Translations under genes and position numbers: made by a program
Notes under the pieces: model-generated
Databases searched by the model: none
Told to the model about the DNA's origin: nothing
Seen by the model: the letters and a program-made list of their open reading frames with translations, nothing else
Part shown: positions 53,816 through 59,659 of the stretch, in pieces
Numbering within the stretch: position 1 is the stretch's first letter
Layout of the letters: each line of letters begins with the position of its first letter
Source of the DNA: a virus
IMG/VR virus record: IMGVR_UViG_3300032222_000151
Location: 54,810 to 118,809 of that record
Direction: 5' to 3' (one strand)
Length of the DNA stretch: 64,000 nt

Positions 53816-54210
53816 TATAGTGTACCCCCTGGTGTAATGTCGCCTAACACATGAATGGTTCCAATTACTGGAGTCCAAACAGTATCTTCGATTGGTTCTG
53901 GAATTGTTACTTGTATATCAAATGGTAGTTGAGCCACGATTGATGAGTATTTAGATCCCCAATTTTTTGTAACTGAAGGGTAGGCTGTAATATCAACAAA
54001 ACCTTCTCCAGGCTCACATTCTAGGGCATCTAGAACATTACCAGATTGATCATAAGCGGTTGCTCTAAATATCCAGCCAGAAGTATCGTAATAGTCTGTT
54101 TCATTATCTTCATAGAACTCTACTCTTAAAGTAGCCGTATCTCCTCTGACAACACTCCACTGCATGGATACTGGATCAGCACCAAAGGTCAGGGATGAAT
54201 GAATAGGCAT
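53815..54210 (-). CDS. receptor-binding protein base domain (BppU-like), 131 aa
   Basis: Contains QWSVVRGDTATLRVEFYED, GWIFRATAYDQSG and IPEPIEDTVWTPVIGTIHVL, the same order as the 129-aa protein. Such domains attach receptor-binding proteins to the baseplate. First gene of the leftward fibre set. The start MPIHSSLTF is preferred to an ATG 24 codons upstream because a full promoter ends 6 nt before it. Confidence 0.68.
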   Translation of the reverse strand: MPIHSSLTFGADPVSMQWSVVRGDTATLRVEFYEDNETDYYDTSGWIFRATAYDQSGNVLDALECEPGEGFVDITAYPSVTKNWGSKYSSIVAQLPFDIQVTIPEPIEDTVWTPVIGTIHVLGDITPGGTL

Positions 54211-54474
54211 ATTGAGATTATACCATAAAAATTGACTAATACCAAGGTTGGTGGGTATAGGACAAACCAAGGTATTAGCCAATAATAAATTATACCATAA
54301 TGGACAAAACGGACATAATATTTAAAGTTATCAAATTGTTATAATAGCCAATGTCCGATTTGTTACTTTTAGAACCATATGCCAGGATTGGGATAGTGTA
54401 TACTTTTAAATATATAAGAGAAAAGAATATCCTTATAGTTTTAAAAACTATCTTTATATATAGTATATAGCAAA
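54211..54474. other. 264-bp intergenic control region of the fibre operon
   Basis: No gene seen. It holds the fibre promoter, an imperfect inverted repeat with CTAATACC and GGTATTAG arms (54236-54280), two ACCAAGGT direct repeats, a second TGGTATAAT on the minus strand near 54290 and a TGTTATAAT on the plus strand near 54345. It is A/T-rich and ends with an 8-bp palindrome (ATAGTTTT/AAAACTAT) before the holin-like gene's stop. Confidence 0.6.
54217..54245 (-). promoter_or_regulatory. promoter of the leftward fibre operon (leaderless)
   Basis: -35 TTGGTA, a 17-bp spacer and TATAAT, which ends 6 nt before the ATG at 54210. It overlaps an inverted repeat. Confidence 0.6.
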
Positions 54475-54741
54475 TTACTTCTTAGATTCGGTAATATGCT
54501 GAATTAGAATTTTATACAAATCTTCAAGTTTCTTTTCCTGTCGATCTCTAAATCTTTCAGAGTCTTGTCTTTGCTCTTCGATGGATTTTTCTAATCTTGA
54601 AACCTGGTCTTTTAGTGATGAGCCAGAATTCGGCTTAAGTTCGCTAAGATAATGTCTTACAAGCCACTTGATCGCAAAGGCTATTGATGATACAATTGTA
54701 AGTATTGCTACGATTAACGAAGCCCAGTCCTGGATTGTCAT
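54475..54741 (-). CDS. holin-like membrane protein, 88 aa
   Basis: One hydrophobic helix at residues 7-27 (ASLIVAILTIVSSIAFAIKW) is followed by a charged, heptad-rich helix (DQVSRLEKSIEEQRQDSERF). This single-span plus coiled-coil design is common in actinophage holin or spanin-partner proteins, and the gene ends the late arm near the strand switch. Lysis function is inferred; there is no endolysin next to it, the nearest lytic gene being the secreted transglycosylase. TATAAT lies 9 nt before the ATG. Confidence 0.6.
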   Translation of the reverse strand: MTIQDWASLIVAILTIVSSIAFAIKWLVRHYLSELKPNSGSSLKDQVSRLEKSIEEQRQDSERFRDRQEKKLEDLYKILIQHITESKK

Positions 54742-54773
54742 AACTAGATTATTATAAGGGGTATTTTACAAAA

Positions 54774-55544
54774 ATGAAAACAGCCATACTTAAAACACTT
54801 GAGCATTCCAAGAATTTAATTATATCCCCTGACATGGATGGGTTTATGACCGCAAAATTATTAGAGCGTTTTAACGGTTCGAAAATAGTGGGTTCATATG
54901 ATAAAAATCTTTTATGTTTGGCCGACGGGATCAATCCAGAAGAATGTTTGTTTGTTGATTGCGATATGAATCGAGAAGGCTTTGTTTCTCTCGGAAACCA
55001 TATGCGCTTAATAGAAGACGGTATGTCAAGTAAGTCGTTTAATCCGAATGTTCACTTCGGCGTGACGACATATAGCGACAAGTTTCCTTACGCAACCGCT
55101 TTTTTGATAAGTTTCGCAACAGAGGTTCAAACCTCCGACTCTGACCTTATACGCATGGCTTTTGCTGATTCAACACTGAAGAATATGGAAAAATACAGCG
55201 ATAACATGCGAAACTGGTCAACACGGATGGATCATCCTGCAGTAAAGTACATAACGGACAATTCGGACATTGCAAGGGATAACGATAGACAGGCAAGGTT
55301 TGATTATATTGATCAAGCATTTGTATCAAAACGTTATGGCAAGCAAAGATATCTCGATACCCTTAATAAGGCCCTAGAAGCCCAGGGGATGAAGTTTGAA
55401 CCAATAACCAAGGGTAGCAAGTATGTCTGCGACAAAGTAGGTGTAAACACCGTTATACGGTATAATAGAGATATCATCTCTTATGCAGAGATATTTACAG
55501 GAGAGTATTCTGTAACTTACGACCAAGAGAAGGAATGGGTATGA
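54774..55544 (+). CDS. DHH-superfamily-like phosphoesterase, 256 aa
   Basis: The start (NLIISPDMDGFMTAKLLERF) has the Asp20-X-Asp22-Gly of motif I, and CLFVDCDMN (Asp62, Asp64) fits motif II of DHH phosphoesterases such as RecJ and nanoRNase. The motif III place (usually DHH) reads GNHMR, so an Asp is missing. It lacks a DHHA1 domain. It may bind nucleotides or single-stranded ends without full activity, or be a divergent nuclease. It begins the rightward early region, 32 bp from the holin-like gene, and is coupled by an ATGA overlap to the next gene. Confidence 0.65.
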   Translation: MKTAILKTLEHSKNLIISPDMDGFMTAKLLERFNGSKIVGSYDKNLLCLADGINPEECLFVDCDMNREGFVSLGNHMRLIEDGMSSKSFNPNVHFGVTTYSDKFPYATAFLISFATEVQTSDSDLIRMAFADSTLKNMEKYSDNMRNWSTRMDHPAVKYITDNSDIARDNDRQARFDYIDQAFVSKRYGKQRYLDTLNKALEAQGMKFEPITKGSKYVCDKVGVNTVIRYNRDIISYAEIFTGEYSVTYDQEKEWV

Positions 55545-55726
55545 ACAAAGAAGAAATTATTGATTTGATGCTGGATAGTATCAATACAGATAATAGAGAA
55601 ATGTGCAAACAGTCTGGAATGAGTGATGCAGATGCCGAAAAGCAGATTGCAGATTCGCAGCAAAGTCTAGTTTTCATTGTTTCAAATATGTACCAACGAC
55701 TAAAGGAGAGTGGAGCAATTGCCTAA
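55541..55726 (+). CDS. small unknown protein, 61 aa
   Basis: A helical, acidic protein (NKEEIIDLMLDSINTDNREM ... SLVFIVSNMYQRLKESG) of unknown role. The ATG overlaps the DHH-like gene stop by ATGA, with AAGGA at 6 nt; a second in-frame ATG two codons earlier lacks spacing. Tight coupling suggests a partner of the DHH-like protein. Confidence 0.65.
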   Translation: MNKEEIIDLMLDSINTDNREMCKQSGMSDADAEKQIADSQQSLVFIVSNMYQRLKESGAIA

Positions 55727-55925
55727 GTATATTTACACAGTAATTTTGGATGTTATGGAAAAGACTTATTCTGATAACGCCAAAACCCCGTTTTTTAAGA
55801 GCGATGAAGAGCGTAATGCTTTTAACGCAGAATTAGTTATTGATGCCGAAAATGAAGCACAGGCAGATCAGATTCGTATTGGTATGACAGATACTCGTAT
55901 GTGGGAACTTAATCGTACCGAGTAA
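55719..55925 (+). CDS. small unknown protein, 68 aa
   Basis: Unrecognised: PKYIYTVILDVMEKTYSDNA, then a charged helix NAELVIDAENEAQADQIR and MTDTRMWELNRTE. A TTG at 55719 is preferred as start because AAAGGAG lies 10 nt before it; a GTG at 55710 would be within 1-2 nt of the site. Overlaps the previous gene by 8 bases and the next gene by one base. Confidence 0.6.
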   Translation: MPKYIYTVILDVMEKTYSDNAKTPFFKSDEERNAFNAELVIDAENEAQADQIRIGMTDTRMWELNRTE

Positions 55926-56095
55926 TGAGTTATAAAAACAAGGATTGGTTGATCGATCAATATATCTCCCAGCGAAAATCTGCTAGAAAGATTGCTGAAG
56001 AGTGTAAGGTCGATCACCAAACCATTGTTCATTATTTAAACGTTTATGAGATATACCGTCCGCTTCCGACAGAAAAACATCCTAAGCGTTGGTAA
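55925..56095 (+). CDS. small helix-turn-helix protein, 56 aa
   Basis: A compact homeodomain-like helix-turn-helix, SARKIAEECKVDHQTIVHYL, is at residues 19-38. This is the form seen in resolvases, HNH homing proteins and phage regulators. It starts with an ATG overlapping the previous stop (TAATG) and ends with KHPKRW. No other domain is present, so it is likely a DNA-binding regulator of the early region. The gene is short and easily missed. Confidence 0.7.
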   Translation: MSYKNKDWLIDQYISQRKSARKIAEECKVDHQTIVHYLNVYEIYRPLPTEKHPKRW

Positions 56096-56106
56096 TTGAC
56101 AAACCT

Positions 56107-56268
56107 TTATTCTGGTTTGTGATCTAATTCAGATTTGCATGAACATCCATTGCAACACATTTCTGAAAATAATTTTACAGTCAGGTTTGGGTATTCTGGT
56201 TTGTATGTAGAACTTTCGAATTTGAAGTCATCATCCCAGGCGTTTTCTAGATTATCTAATATTCCCAT
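56107..56268 (-). CDS. small Cys-rich protein, 53 aa
   Basis: Ends with EMCCNGCSCKSELDHKPE, a CC-x2-C-x-C cluster plus His that could hold a metal. It is acidic at the N-terminus (LENAWDDDFKFE). It lies opposite the helix-turn-helix gene, 11 bp beyond its stop. The ATG at 56268 is chosen because TATAAT ends 7 nt before it; a form three residues longer overlaps the -10 box. Function unknown. Confidence 0.6.
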   Translation of the reverse strand: MGILDNLENAWDDDFKFESSTYKPEYPNLTVKLFSEMCCNGCSCKSELDHKPE

Positions 56269-56275
56269 ACCGTCC

Positions 56276-56305
56276 ATTATATCAGAATCTGAAAAATTTT
56301 GTAAA
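56276..56305 (-). promoter_or_regulatory. leaderless promoter of the Cys-rich gene
   Basis: -35 TTTACA, an 18-bp spacer and TATAAT ending 7 nt before the ATG. One of the clearest examples of the leaderless layout. Confidence 0.6.
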
Positions 56306-56494
56306 ACCCAAATACCCTAAAATCTGAATATTTTGTCCAGATGTACGATACATGCTACAAAGAAATTGCACACAAAATAATAGTGCGCCCATAGTTATGA
56401 CGATTTAACTACGATCTCAAACCTCAAACCCCAATGCCTTATGCATTGGCACTAGTACCATGATTTAGTTTGATACTAGTACCACGCAAAACTT
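56278..56494. other. gap downstream of the minus-strand micro-operon
   Basis: No gene seen. CCAATGC, CTTAT and GCATTGG form a 7-bp hairpin at 56431-56449. ACTAGTACCA occurs twice (56451-56460 and 56475-56484), 14 bp apart. The hairpin may end the micro-operon. Confidence 0.5.
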
Positions 56495-56593
56495 TTAACA
56501 CTTGCAAGGGTCTATGCGGGTCTCTTTCTCACTAAAGATGATGATACCTGTATCCCCGCAAAACTCGCAGGTGTGTGCGTACATAGCGTTCAT
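56495..56593 (-). CDS. zinc-ribbon-like micro-protein, 32 aa
   Basis: Only 32 residues: HTCEFCGDTGIIIFSEKETR followed by IDPCKC. Cys9-X2-Cys12-Gly-Asp-Thr-Gly and Cys30-X-Cys32 resemble half of a DnaJ zinc finger. The ATG overlaps the previous stop by ATGA. Last of five overlapping minus-strand genes. Confidence 0.65.
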   Translation of the reverse strand: MNAMYAHTCEFCGDTGIIIFSEKETRIDPCKC

Positions 56594-56784
56594 TCGTTGT
56601 CCTCGTTTTCTGTTACTGCATCTTGGAAGTCTAACAATGCCTCATTGTAGGCAATAGGGTCACACTCTTTTAGAATCTGTGACGGATAGAAAGTTAATTG
56701 ACCCATAGTAACAACAGGATAGGATTCATCTAACATCTCATCAAATAATTGCTTAGTAGCAAACGCAATCTCAAAGTCTAACAC
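56590..56784 (-). CDS. small unknown protein, 64 aa
   Basis: Unrecognised: LDFEIAFATKQLFDEMLDES, then YPVVTMGQLTFYPSQILKEC and DPIAYNEALLDFQDAVTENE. The pattern Tyr-Pro ... Pro-Ser resembles small phage proteins that read 'must be in the middle of a larger early set'. The start is GTG overlapping the previous stop (TAGTG), after AAAGAGAAAGAGG. A longer ATG reading extends into the previous gene in another frame and is rejected. Confidence 0.68.
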   Translation of the reverse strand: MLDFEIAFATKQLFDEMLDESYPVVTMGQLTFYPSQILKECDPIAYNEALLDFQDAVTENEDNE

Positions 56785-56945
56785 TATGCGACCTCTTTCT
56801 CTTTTAGTATTCCTAGAATTAACTGTAACTGTTCTGTTGTTAGTAGGGCTGTTGCACAACCCCATGACCATGCAAGTGCCATGTCATCATAGTGTGTTTT
56901 AGCAAGAGAGTTAATCTCTGCAATTACTTCGTTATTGCTTATCAT
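56784..56945 (-). CDS. small unknown protein, 53 aa
   Basis: A helical protein: NNEVIAEINSLAKTHYDDMA, then a Trp-rich LAWSWGCATALLTTEQLQLI. Starts at an ATG overlapping the previous stop by one base (TAATG), ends overlapping the next GTG. Unknown function. Confidence 0.65.
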   Translation of the reverse strand: MISNNEVIAEINSLAKTHYDDMALAWSWGCATALLTTEQLQLILGILKEKEVA

Positions 56946-57091
56946 TAGTTTTCTACTTTCTTTAATTCGTAATCGTTATTTAATGGACGAGGATTGTTTG
57001 AGAACATAGCCTCAATTACTTTCTTATCCTTGATTGATTGTAATGCTCTAGCCTCTTGCTGAGCCTTTAGTATTCTGTCAAATGTGCTCAC
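56945..57091 (-). CDS. small unknown basic protein, 48 aa
   Basis: Helical and basic: FDRILKAQQEARALQSIKDK, then VIEAMFSNNPRPLNNDYELK. Starts GTG overlapping the previous stop (GTGA), ends overlapping the next ATG. Unknown function; nucleic-acid binding is possible from charge only. Confidence 0.65.
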   Translation of the reverse strand: MSTFDRILKAQQEARALQSIKDKKVIEAMFSNNPRPLNNDYELKKVEN

Positions 57092-57183
57092 TTATTAGCA
57101 CCTTTCTTTAGTAGGGATAGGGCTTGCGCTAGGCTTTCCTTGCGCTGGGCTTCTACATAAGCCTTGTATTCATCTAGTGTCAT
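57088..57183 (-). CDS. micro-protein, 31 aa, first gene of the minus-strand micro-operon
   Basis: A single amphipathic helix: MTLDEYKAYVEAQRKESLAQ then ALSLLKKGANK. It has GAAAGG 8-10 nt before the ATG. A TTGTCA/C-tract promoter element (57236-57241) faces it. Begins the five-gene overlap chain. Confidence 0.6.
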   Translation of the reverse strand: MTLDEYKAYVEAQRKESLAQALSLLKKGANK

Positions 57184-57235
57184 TTATCTGACCTTTCTTG
57201 TTTAATCTTTATACTGGAAGTCTATCAGAGGGGAC

Positions 57236-57241
57236 TGACAA
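57236..57241 (-). promoter_or_regulatory. TTGTCA/C-tract element facing the minus-strand micro-operon
   Basis: Reads TTGTCAGTCCCCTCTGATAG on the minus strand, matching the element at four plus-strand promoters. A TAGACT follows. It probably drives the micro-operon. Confidence 0.45.
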
Positions 57242-57278
57242 ATTAGCCTGTTTCTCGGGTGTGTCGGGAAAGTATTTT

Positions 57279-57294
57279 TGTGATTTACACCACA
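57279..57294. promoter_or_regulatory. CRP/GlxR-like site, one mismatch
   Basis: TGTGATTTACACCACA: one base from TGTGA-N6-TCACA, in the divergent control region. Confidence 0.55.
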
Positions 57295-57377
57295 CCAATT
57301 AGGCTACTATTTAATTGTTATAGGAGTATCCTATCACATACCCTGCCAAAAGTCAAGCACCAACACGGCGTGTCGCA

Positions 57378-57393
57378 TGTGATTTGCATCACA
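57378..57393. promoter_or_regulatory. CRP/GlxR-like site, perfect
   Basis: TGTGATTTGCATCACA fits TGTGA-N6-TCACA exactly. Just after CGGCGTGTCG and just before GCACGTGCC. Confidence 0.65.
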
Positions 57394-57469
57394 AAAAAAT
57401 CGCACGTGCCGTTTTTGTCAAATCGACACACCGACAATCATGGTCATTTTTTAAGTATGACCATTTAAG

Positions 57470-57485
57470 TGTGACCTACCTCTCA
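57470..57485. promoter_or_regulatory. CRP/GlxR-like site, one mismatch, tandem
   Basis: TGTGACCTACCTCTCA directly abuts the next perfect site, sharing its CCTACC core. Confidence 0.55.
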
Positions 57486-57501
57486 TGTGACCTACCTCAC
57501 A
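57486..57501. promoter_or_regulatory. CRP/GlxR-like site, perfect
   Basis: TGTGACCTACCTCACA; its centre is about 70 bp before the likely start of the promoter at 57535, near the distance used by activating CRP sites. Confidence 0.65.
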
Positions 57502-57534
57502 ATGTCCGTTTTGGTAGTATTTGTACCCTCCAAT

Positions 57535-57563
57535 TTGTCACACCCCCCTGCTACACTTACAGT
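57535..57563 (+). promoter_or_regulatory. promoter of the first rightward micro-operon
   Basis: -35 TTGTCA, 17-bp spacer with a C-tract, -10 TACAGT. A TGCTACACT inside the spacer is another possible -10. Confidence 0.55.
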
Positions 57564-57612
57564 ATAAAGAAAAACAAGCGGTAAAGAAATCCGCTAAAGA
57601 AAGGTGGTCACT

Positions 57613-57789
57613 ATGACTACACTAAACACACTATGTAAAGACCATAAGCCTATGGTTTCCGCTATCTCCGAAATTGGAGATGACCAATTCACTTTCTGCA
57701 TGGATTGTGAACAAAACATTGAGCGTTGGTATAACGATACCGACCCTGAGCGTTTGCCTATGTGGACAGATTGGAAGGTGTCAGCATGA
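57613..57789 (+). CDS. small Cys protein, 58 aa
   Basis: Cys8 (TLCKDHKPMVS) and FCMDCEQNIERW (Cys29-X2-Cys32) could form one zinc site with His11. The rest is acidic with Trp (ERLPMWTDWKVSA). Start is the ATG after AAAGGTGG; a GTG three codons earlier is not needed. It opens the first rightward micro-operon and overlaps the next gene by ATGA. Confidence 0.65.
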   Translation: MTTLNTLCKDHKPMVSAISEIGDDQFTFCMDCEQNIERWYNDTDPERLPMWTDWKVSA

Positions 57790-57968
57790 ACGACACTATG
57801 CAATTTATAGATGAGCAAGGCTTATGCGCTATGGATAACATTTGTGCATTTTGCATAACACTATTTGATGGGTGGAATAGATTTTGCCCAGCGTGTAAAG
57901 ACTACAAGGGCGTAATGGCTCTCCCTGATTTTATTAACACTTATGGAAAGGAAGGACTCAAGAGATGA
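57786..57968 (+). CDS. zinc-ribbon-like protein, 60 aa
   Basis: Two Cys pairs, ICAFCITLFDGWNRFCPACK, spaced like a zinc ribbon, with an early Cys (GLCAMDN). Starts at an ATG overlapping the previous stop (ATGA) and ends overlapping the next (ATGA). Unknown role; similar double-CxxC proteins fill actinophage early regions. Confidence 0.68.
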   Translation: MNDTMQFIDEQGLCAMDNICAFCITLFDGWNRFCPACKDYKGVMALPDFINTYGKEGLKR

Positions 57969-58129
57969 GTACCTATGTAAACCTCGCCTCAGTATGTGGC
58001 GCAACATCAGCAAGCGTTGATGTCTATGACCTAGACCTTAACCCTCATGGGGTTATCTGTTGTGACAATTGCAAATCAATTGTGTTATGCCGTAAGGCTT
58101 GGGATTTTCTATACAAGAAAGGAGAATAA
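57965..58129 (+). CDS. small Cys protein, 54 aa
   Basis: VICCDNCKSIVLCRKAWDFL holds three or four Cys in zinc-binding spacing, with an earlier SVCGATSAS. The start overlaps the previous stop (ATGA). Third of the Cys-pair proteins in the same operon. Confidence 0.62.
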   Translation: MSTYVNLASVCGATSASVDVYDLDLNPHGVICCDNCKSIVLCRKAWDFLYKKGE

Positions 58130-58133
58130 CTAA

Positions 58134-58271
58134 ATGGCTATTTTTAATTTTGAGTTATTCGTTGATGTCGAAGCAGATGATTTTGAGTCTGCTCTATCAT
58201 GGCTAAAGGCTATGCCCCTTGAGAGACAATTAGACTTTCATGTCATTGACTATAAGCAATTGGAGGCTTAA
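58134..58271 (+). CDS. small unknown protein, 45 aa
   Basis: MAIFNFELFVDVEADDFESA then LSWLKAMPLERQLDFHVIDY: a ferredoxin-like beta-alpha-beta fragment. AAAGGAG lies 13 nt upstream. Unknown. Confidence 0.6.
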   Translation: MAIFNFELFVDVEADDFESALSWLKAMPLERQLDFHVIDYKQLEA

Positions 58272-58274
58272 CAA

Positions 58275-58367
58275 ATGAAAACACTTCAAGAAAAATTAGA
58301 TTTGGTTTCTAAAGAATTAGAACCAATACTTTGGGATTTACTAAATGAAATTGAGGAAACTAAATGA
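58275..58367 (+). CDS. micro-protein, 30 aa
   Basis: One amphipathic helix (KTLQEKLDLVSKELEPILWD). It has TTGGAGG 10 nt upstream and overlaps the next ATG by ATGA, which argues that it is translated. Confidence 0.5.
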   Translation: MKTLQEKLDLVSKELEPILWDLLNEIEETK

Positions 58368-58453
58368 GTAATTTTTTCATAAGCGGAAACGCATTCTTTT
58401 GGTTTTCTTTTATTTGTTTATTTTATGGACTTTACTCTTTTGTAAAAGAATAA
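58364..58453 (+). CDS. single-span membrane micro-protein, 29 aa
   Basis: SNFFISGNAFFWFSFICLFY followed by GLYSFVKE is almost entirely aromatic-hydrophobic, one membrane span. Overlaps the previous stop by ATGA. Ends just before a strong terminator. Could be a membrane micro-protein acting on the host; no evidence beyond composition. Confidence 0.5.
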   Translation: MSNFFISGNAFFWFSFICLFYGLYSFVKE

Positions 58454-58466
58454 AATAAAAAAAAGG

Positions 58467-58496
58467 ATCGCAGAAATAAAAACTCTGCGATTTTTT
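58467..58496 (+). terminator. intrinsic terminator of the first rightward micro-operon
   Basis: ATCGCAGA, a 9-nt loop, TCTGCGAT and six T. A near-perfect 8-bp stem. Confidence 0.88.
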
Positions 58497-58508
58497 GCAC
58501 GTGGCGAC

Positions 58509-58529
58509 TTATCCACAGGCTGTGTATAA
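58509..58529. promoter_or_regulatory. inverted pair of DnaA boxes
   Basis: TTATCCACA, three bases, and TGTGTATAA (TTATACACA on the other strand). Both fit the DnaA box TTWTNCACA. Lies after GCACGTGGC at 58497. Confidence 0.6.
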
Positions 58530-58533
58530 CTAA

Positions 58534-58549
58534 TGTGTTTAAGGTCACA
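58534..58549. promoter_or_regulatory. CRP/GlxR-like site, one mismatch
   Basis: TGTGTTTAAGGTCACA; centre about 74 bp before the start expected from the promoter at 58581. The same TTAAGG core recurs at 61942. Confidence 0.55.
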
Positions 58550-58580
58550 CTTTTATTTCCCCGATTTACGGCGTGTCGCC

Positions 58581-58609
58581 TTGACTTTTTGAGATTTCTT
58601 TGCTATACT
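58581..58609 (+). promoter_or_regulatory. strong consensus promoter
   Basis: TTGACT, 17-bp spacer, TGC then TATACT. A GGCGTGTCG box lies just upstream. It is 150 bp from the next gene, so it may make a long leader or a small RNA. Confidence 0.6.
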
Positions 58610-58661
58610 TCTAGGTATACAATTAAATAAGATAAATAAGCAATGAGCCTTAGCAAATAAA

Positions 58662-58677
58662 TGTGACGAGTATCACA
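58662..58677. promoter_or_regulatory. CRP/GlxR-like site, perfect
   Basis: TGTGACGAGTATCACA, centred about 70 bp before the start expected from the promoter at 58705. It is flanked by two copies of GAGCC-T/A-AGCAAATAA. Confidence 0.65.
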
Positions 58678-58704
58678 GTGAGCCTAAGCAAATAAGTGCC
58701 CAAT

Positions 58705-58733
58705 TTGTCAGACCCCCATGCTAGACTTACTAT
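58705..58733 (+). promoter_or_regulatory. TTGTCA/C-tract promoter
   Basis: TTGTCA, GACCCCC within a 17-bp spacer, -10 TACTAT. It drives the 65-aa gene. Confidence 0.6.
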
Positions 58734-58760
58734 AACAAACAAACGAAAGGTAGTCACCAA

Positions 58761-58958
58761 ATGACATACACTATAACACTAGAAACCTTTTCAGGTTCTA
58801 CCAAAAAAATCAACTTCTCATCACGAGGTCAGGTTGCTCAATTCGTATCTCAATACCCTAACACTCTCCCTGTTGGCGTATCTGTCAAGGTTGCTTGCGA
58901 CTCTCTCGGAATTAGTGGCACACTTCGTGGCACTCAAACACTTACCCCCTCAAACTAA
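58761..58958 (+). CDS. small unknown protein, 65 aa
   Basis: TYTITLETFSGSTKKINFSS then RGQVAQFVSQYPNTLPVG: a small beta-alpha-beta protein with a C-terminal strand (ISGTLRGTQTL). AAAGG precedes the ATG by 9-10 nt. Unknown role. Confidence 0.65.
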   Translation: MTYTITLETFSGSTKKINFSSRGQVAQFVSQYPNTLPVGVSVKVACDSLGISGTLRGTQTLTPSN

Positions 58959-58975
58959 GAATAGGAAATAAATAA

Positions 58976-59185
58976 ATGACAATTTCAATTGAACACTCAC
59001 TAAAATTCGTAACAGAGTTTGACGAAAATCATCCAATCGCTAAGCAGGCCCTTGCACTACCTCAATCAGATTTAATTGCAATGCTTGAAGGAATGCTAAA
59101 GGACCTACTCGTTCCCGCACTACTTCCAGAAATTAACAAGATAAACGAAAACGGCTCTTATGCAATTCTTAAGGTGGTTGCATAA
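58976..59185 (+). CDS. small unknown protein, 69 aa
   Basis: Helical and hydrophobic: SLKFVTEFDENHPIAKQALA then LIAMLEGMLKDLLVPALLPE. Overlaps the next gene by one base. Weak AGGAAA upstream. Unknown; may be a helical bundle or oligomerisation protein. Confidence 0.65.
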   Translation: MTISIEHSLKFVTEFDENHPIAKQALALPQSDLIAMLEGMLKDLLVPALLPEINKINENGSYAILKVVA

Positions 59186-59367
59186 TGATGACTCGTAAAG
59201 ACTACATCGAAACTGCAAAAATTCTAAATCAATTCGCAAATGAAATTGATTCAAAAACTTTTCAAGATTTAATTTTTGAATTTAGCGAATGGTTTACTGC
59301 TGACAATCCAAGATTTGACGAAAATAAATTTTGGGATGCTTGCGTTAAAGAGCCTGCACTAGTATAA
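59185..59367 (+). CDS. small acidic protein, 60 aa
   Basis: RKDYIETAKILNQFANEIDS then FQDLIFEFSEWFTADNPRFD: a typical short three-helix acidic protein of actinophage early regions, in which members read ...DYxxxAxxL... ENKFWxAC. I recognise the style (TAKILN ... NPRFD-x3-FW-x2-C), not the function. ATG overlaps the previous stop (TAATG). Confidence 0.68.
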   Translation: MMTRKDYIETAKILNQFANEIDSKTFQDLIFEFSEWFTADNPRFDENKFWDACVKEPALV

Positions 59368-59374
59368 AAAAGAT

Positions 59375-59399
59375 CCTGAGCATGATCTAAAACTGCTCA
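59375..59399 (+). repeat. 25-bp hairpin repeat, copy 1
   Basis: CCTGAGCATG, five bases, AAACTGCTCA. TGAGCA/TGCTCA stem followed here by AAAATTTTT, so it may end transcription. Confidence 0.65.
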
Positions 59400-59416
59400 A
59401 AATTTTTCACGTGCCG

Positions 59417-59446
59417 TTTTCCACAGGTCAGACCAAGTTATCCACA
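59417..59446. promoter_or_regulatory. two direct DnaA boxes
   Basis: TTTTCCACAGGTCA and TTATCCACAGGTCA, same orientation, start to start 21 bp (two helix turns). CACGTGCC lies 2 bp before the first. Confidence 0.6.
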
Positions 59447-59458
59447 GGTCATTTAAGA

Positions 59459-59474
59459 TGTGAGATTAAACACA
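59459..59474. promoter_or_regulatory. CRP/GlxR-like site, one mismatch
   Basis: TGTGAGATTAAACACA, one base from the consensus, 12 bp after the second DnaA box. Confidence 0.5.
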
Positions 59475-59605
59475 CCCTCTGAGCGTCTCACTATTTAAGA
59501 TTACTCGAAAGTAACTTGAGATTTTTTGTCTAATAGGCTAGACTTACATAGTAAGAAAAAATAAATAAAAGAAAGTCTATTCTCTTACGGCGTGTCTAAC
59601 CGAAA

Positions 59606-59633
59606 ATGTCAGACCCCCATGATAGGATAGAAT
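59606..59633 (+). promoter_or_regulatory. TTGTCA/C-tract-type promoter
   Basis: ATGTCA, GACCCCC, 16-bp spacer, TAGAAT. It drives the 69-aa gene and its operon. Confidence 0.55.
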
Positions 59634-59659
59634 TATCAACAAAACGAAAGAGGTTGCTC

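Larger units (their letters stand above)
57184..57612. other. 429-bp divergent regulatory region
   Basis: No gene supported here; reading frames across it are interrupted and lack start signals. It separates two divergent operons and holds four CRP-like palindromes (57279, 57378, 57470, 57486), CGGCGTGTCG (57366), GCACGTGCC (57402), an inverted TGGTCA/TGACCA pair (57441-57463), a minus-strand TTGTCA element and the plus-strand promoter at 57535. It is the richest control region in the window. Confidence 0.7.
59368..59659. other. 292-bp regulatory gap
   Basis: No gene seen. Holds hairpin repeat copy 1, CACGTGCC, two DnaA boxes, a CRP-like site, a TTGTCT...TAGACT element near 59526, CGGCGTGTC at 59588 and the promoter at 59606. 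Confidence 0.6.

Noticed and set aside
56278-56494. Possible tRNA or small RNA around the CCAATGC hairpin
   Set aside because: No cloverleaf, T-loop or CCA-type end could be drawn; only one short hairpin plus a direct repeat.
57259-57584. Two plus-strand frames across the divergent control region
   Set aside because: They run over CRP-like sites and promoter boxes and lack ribosome-binding sites.
58509-58529. The DnaA-box gaps as a definite replication origin
   Set aside because: Only short pairs in three places; no clear A/T-rich unwinding element or iteron set. Kept as DnaA sites only.
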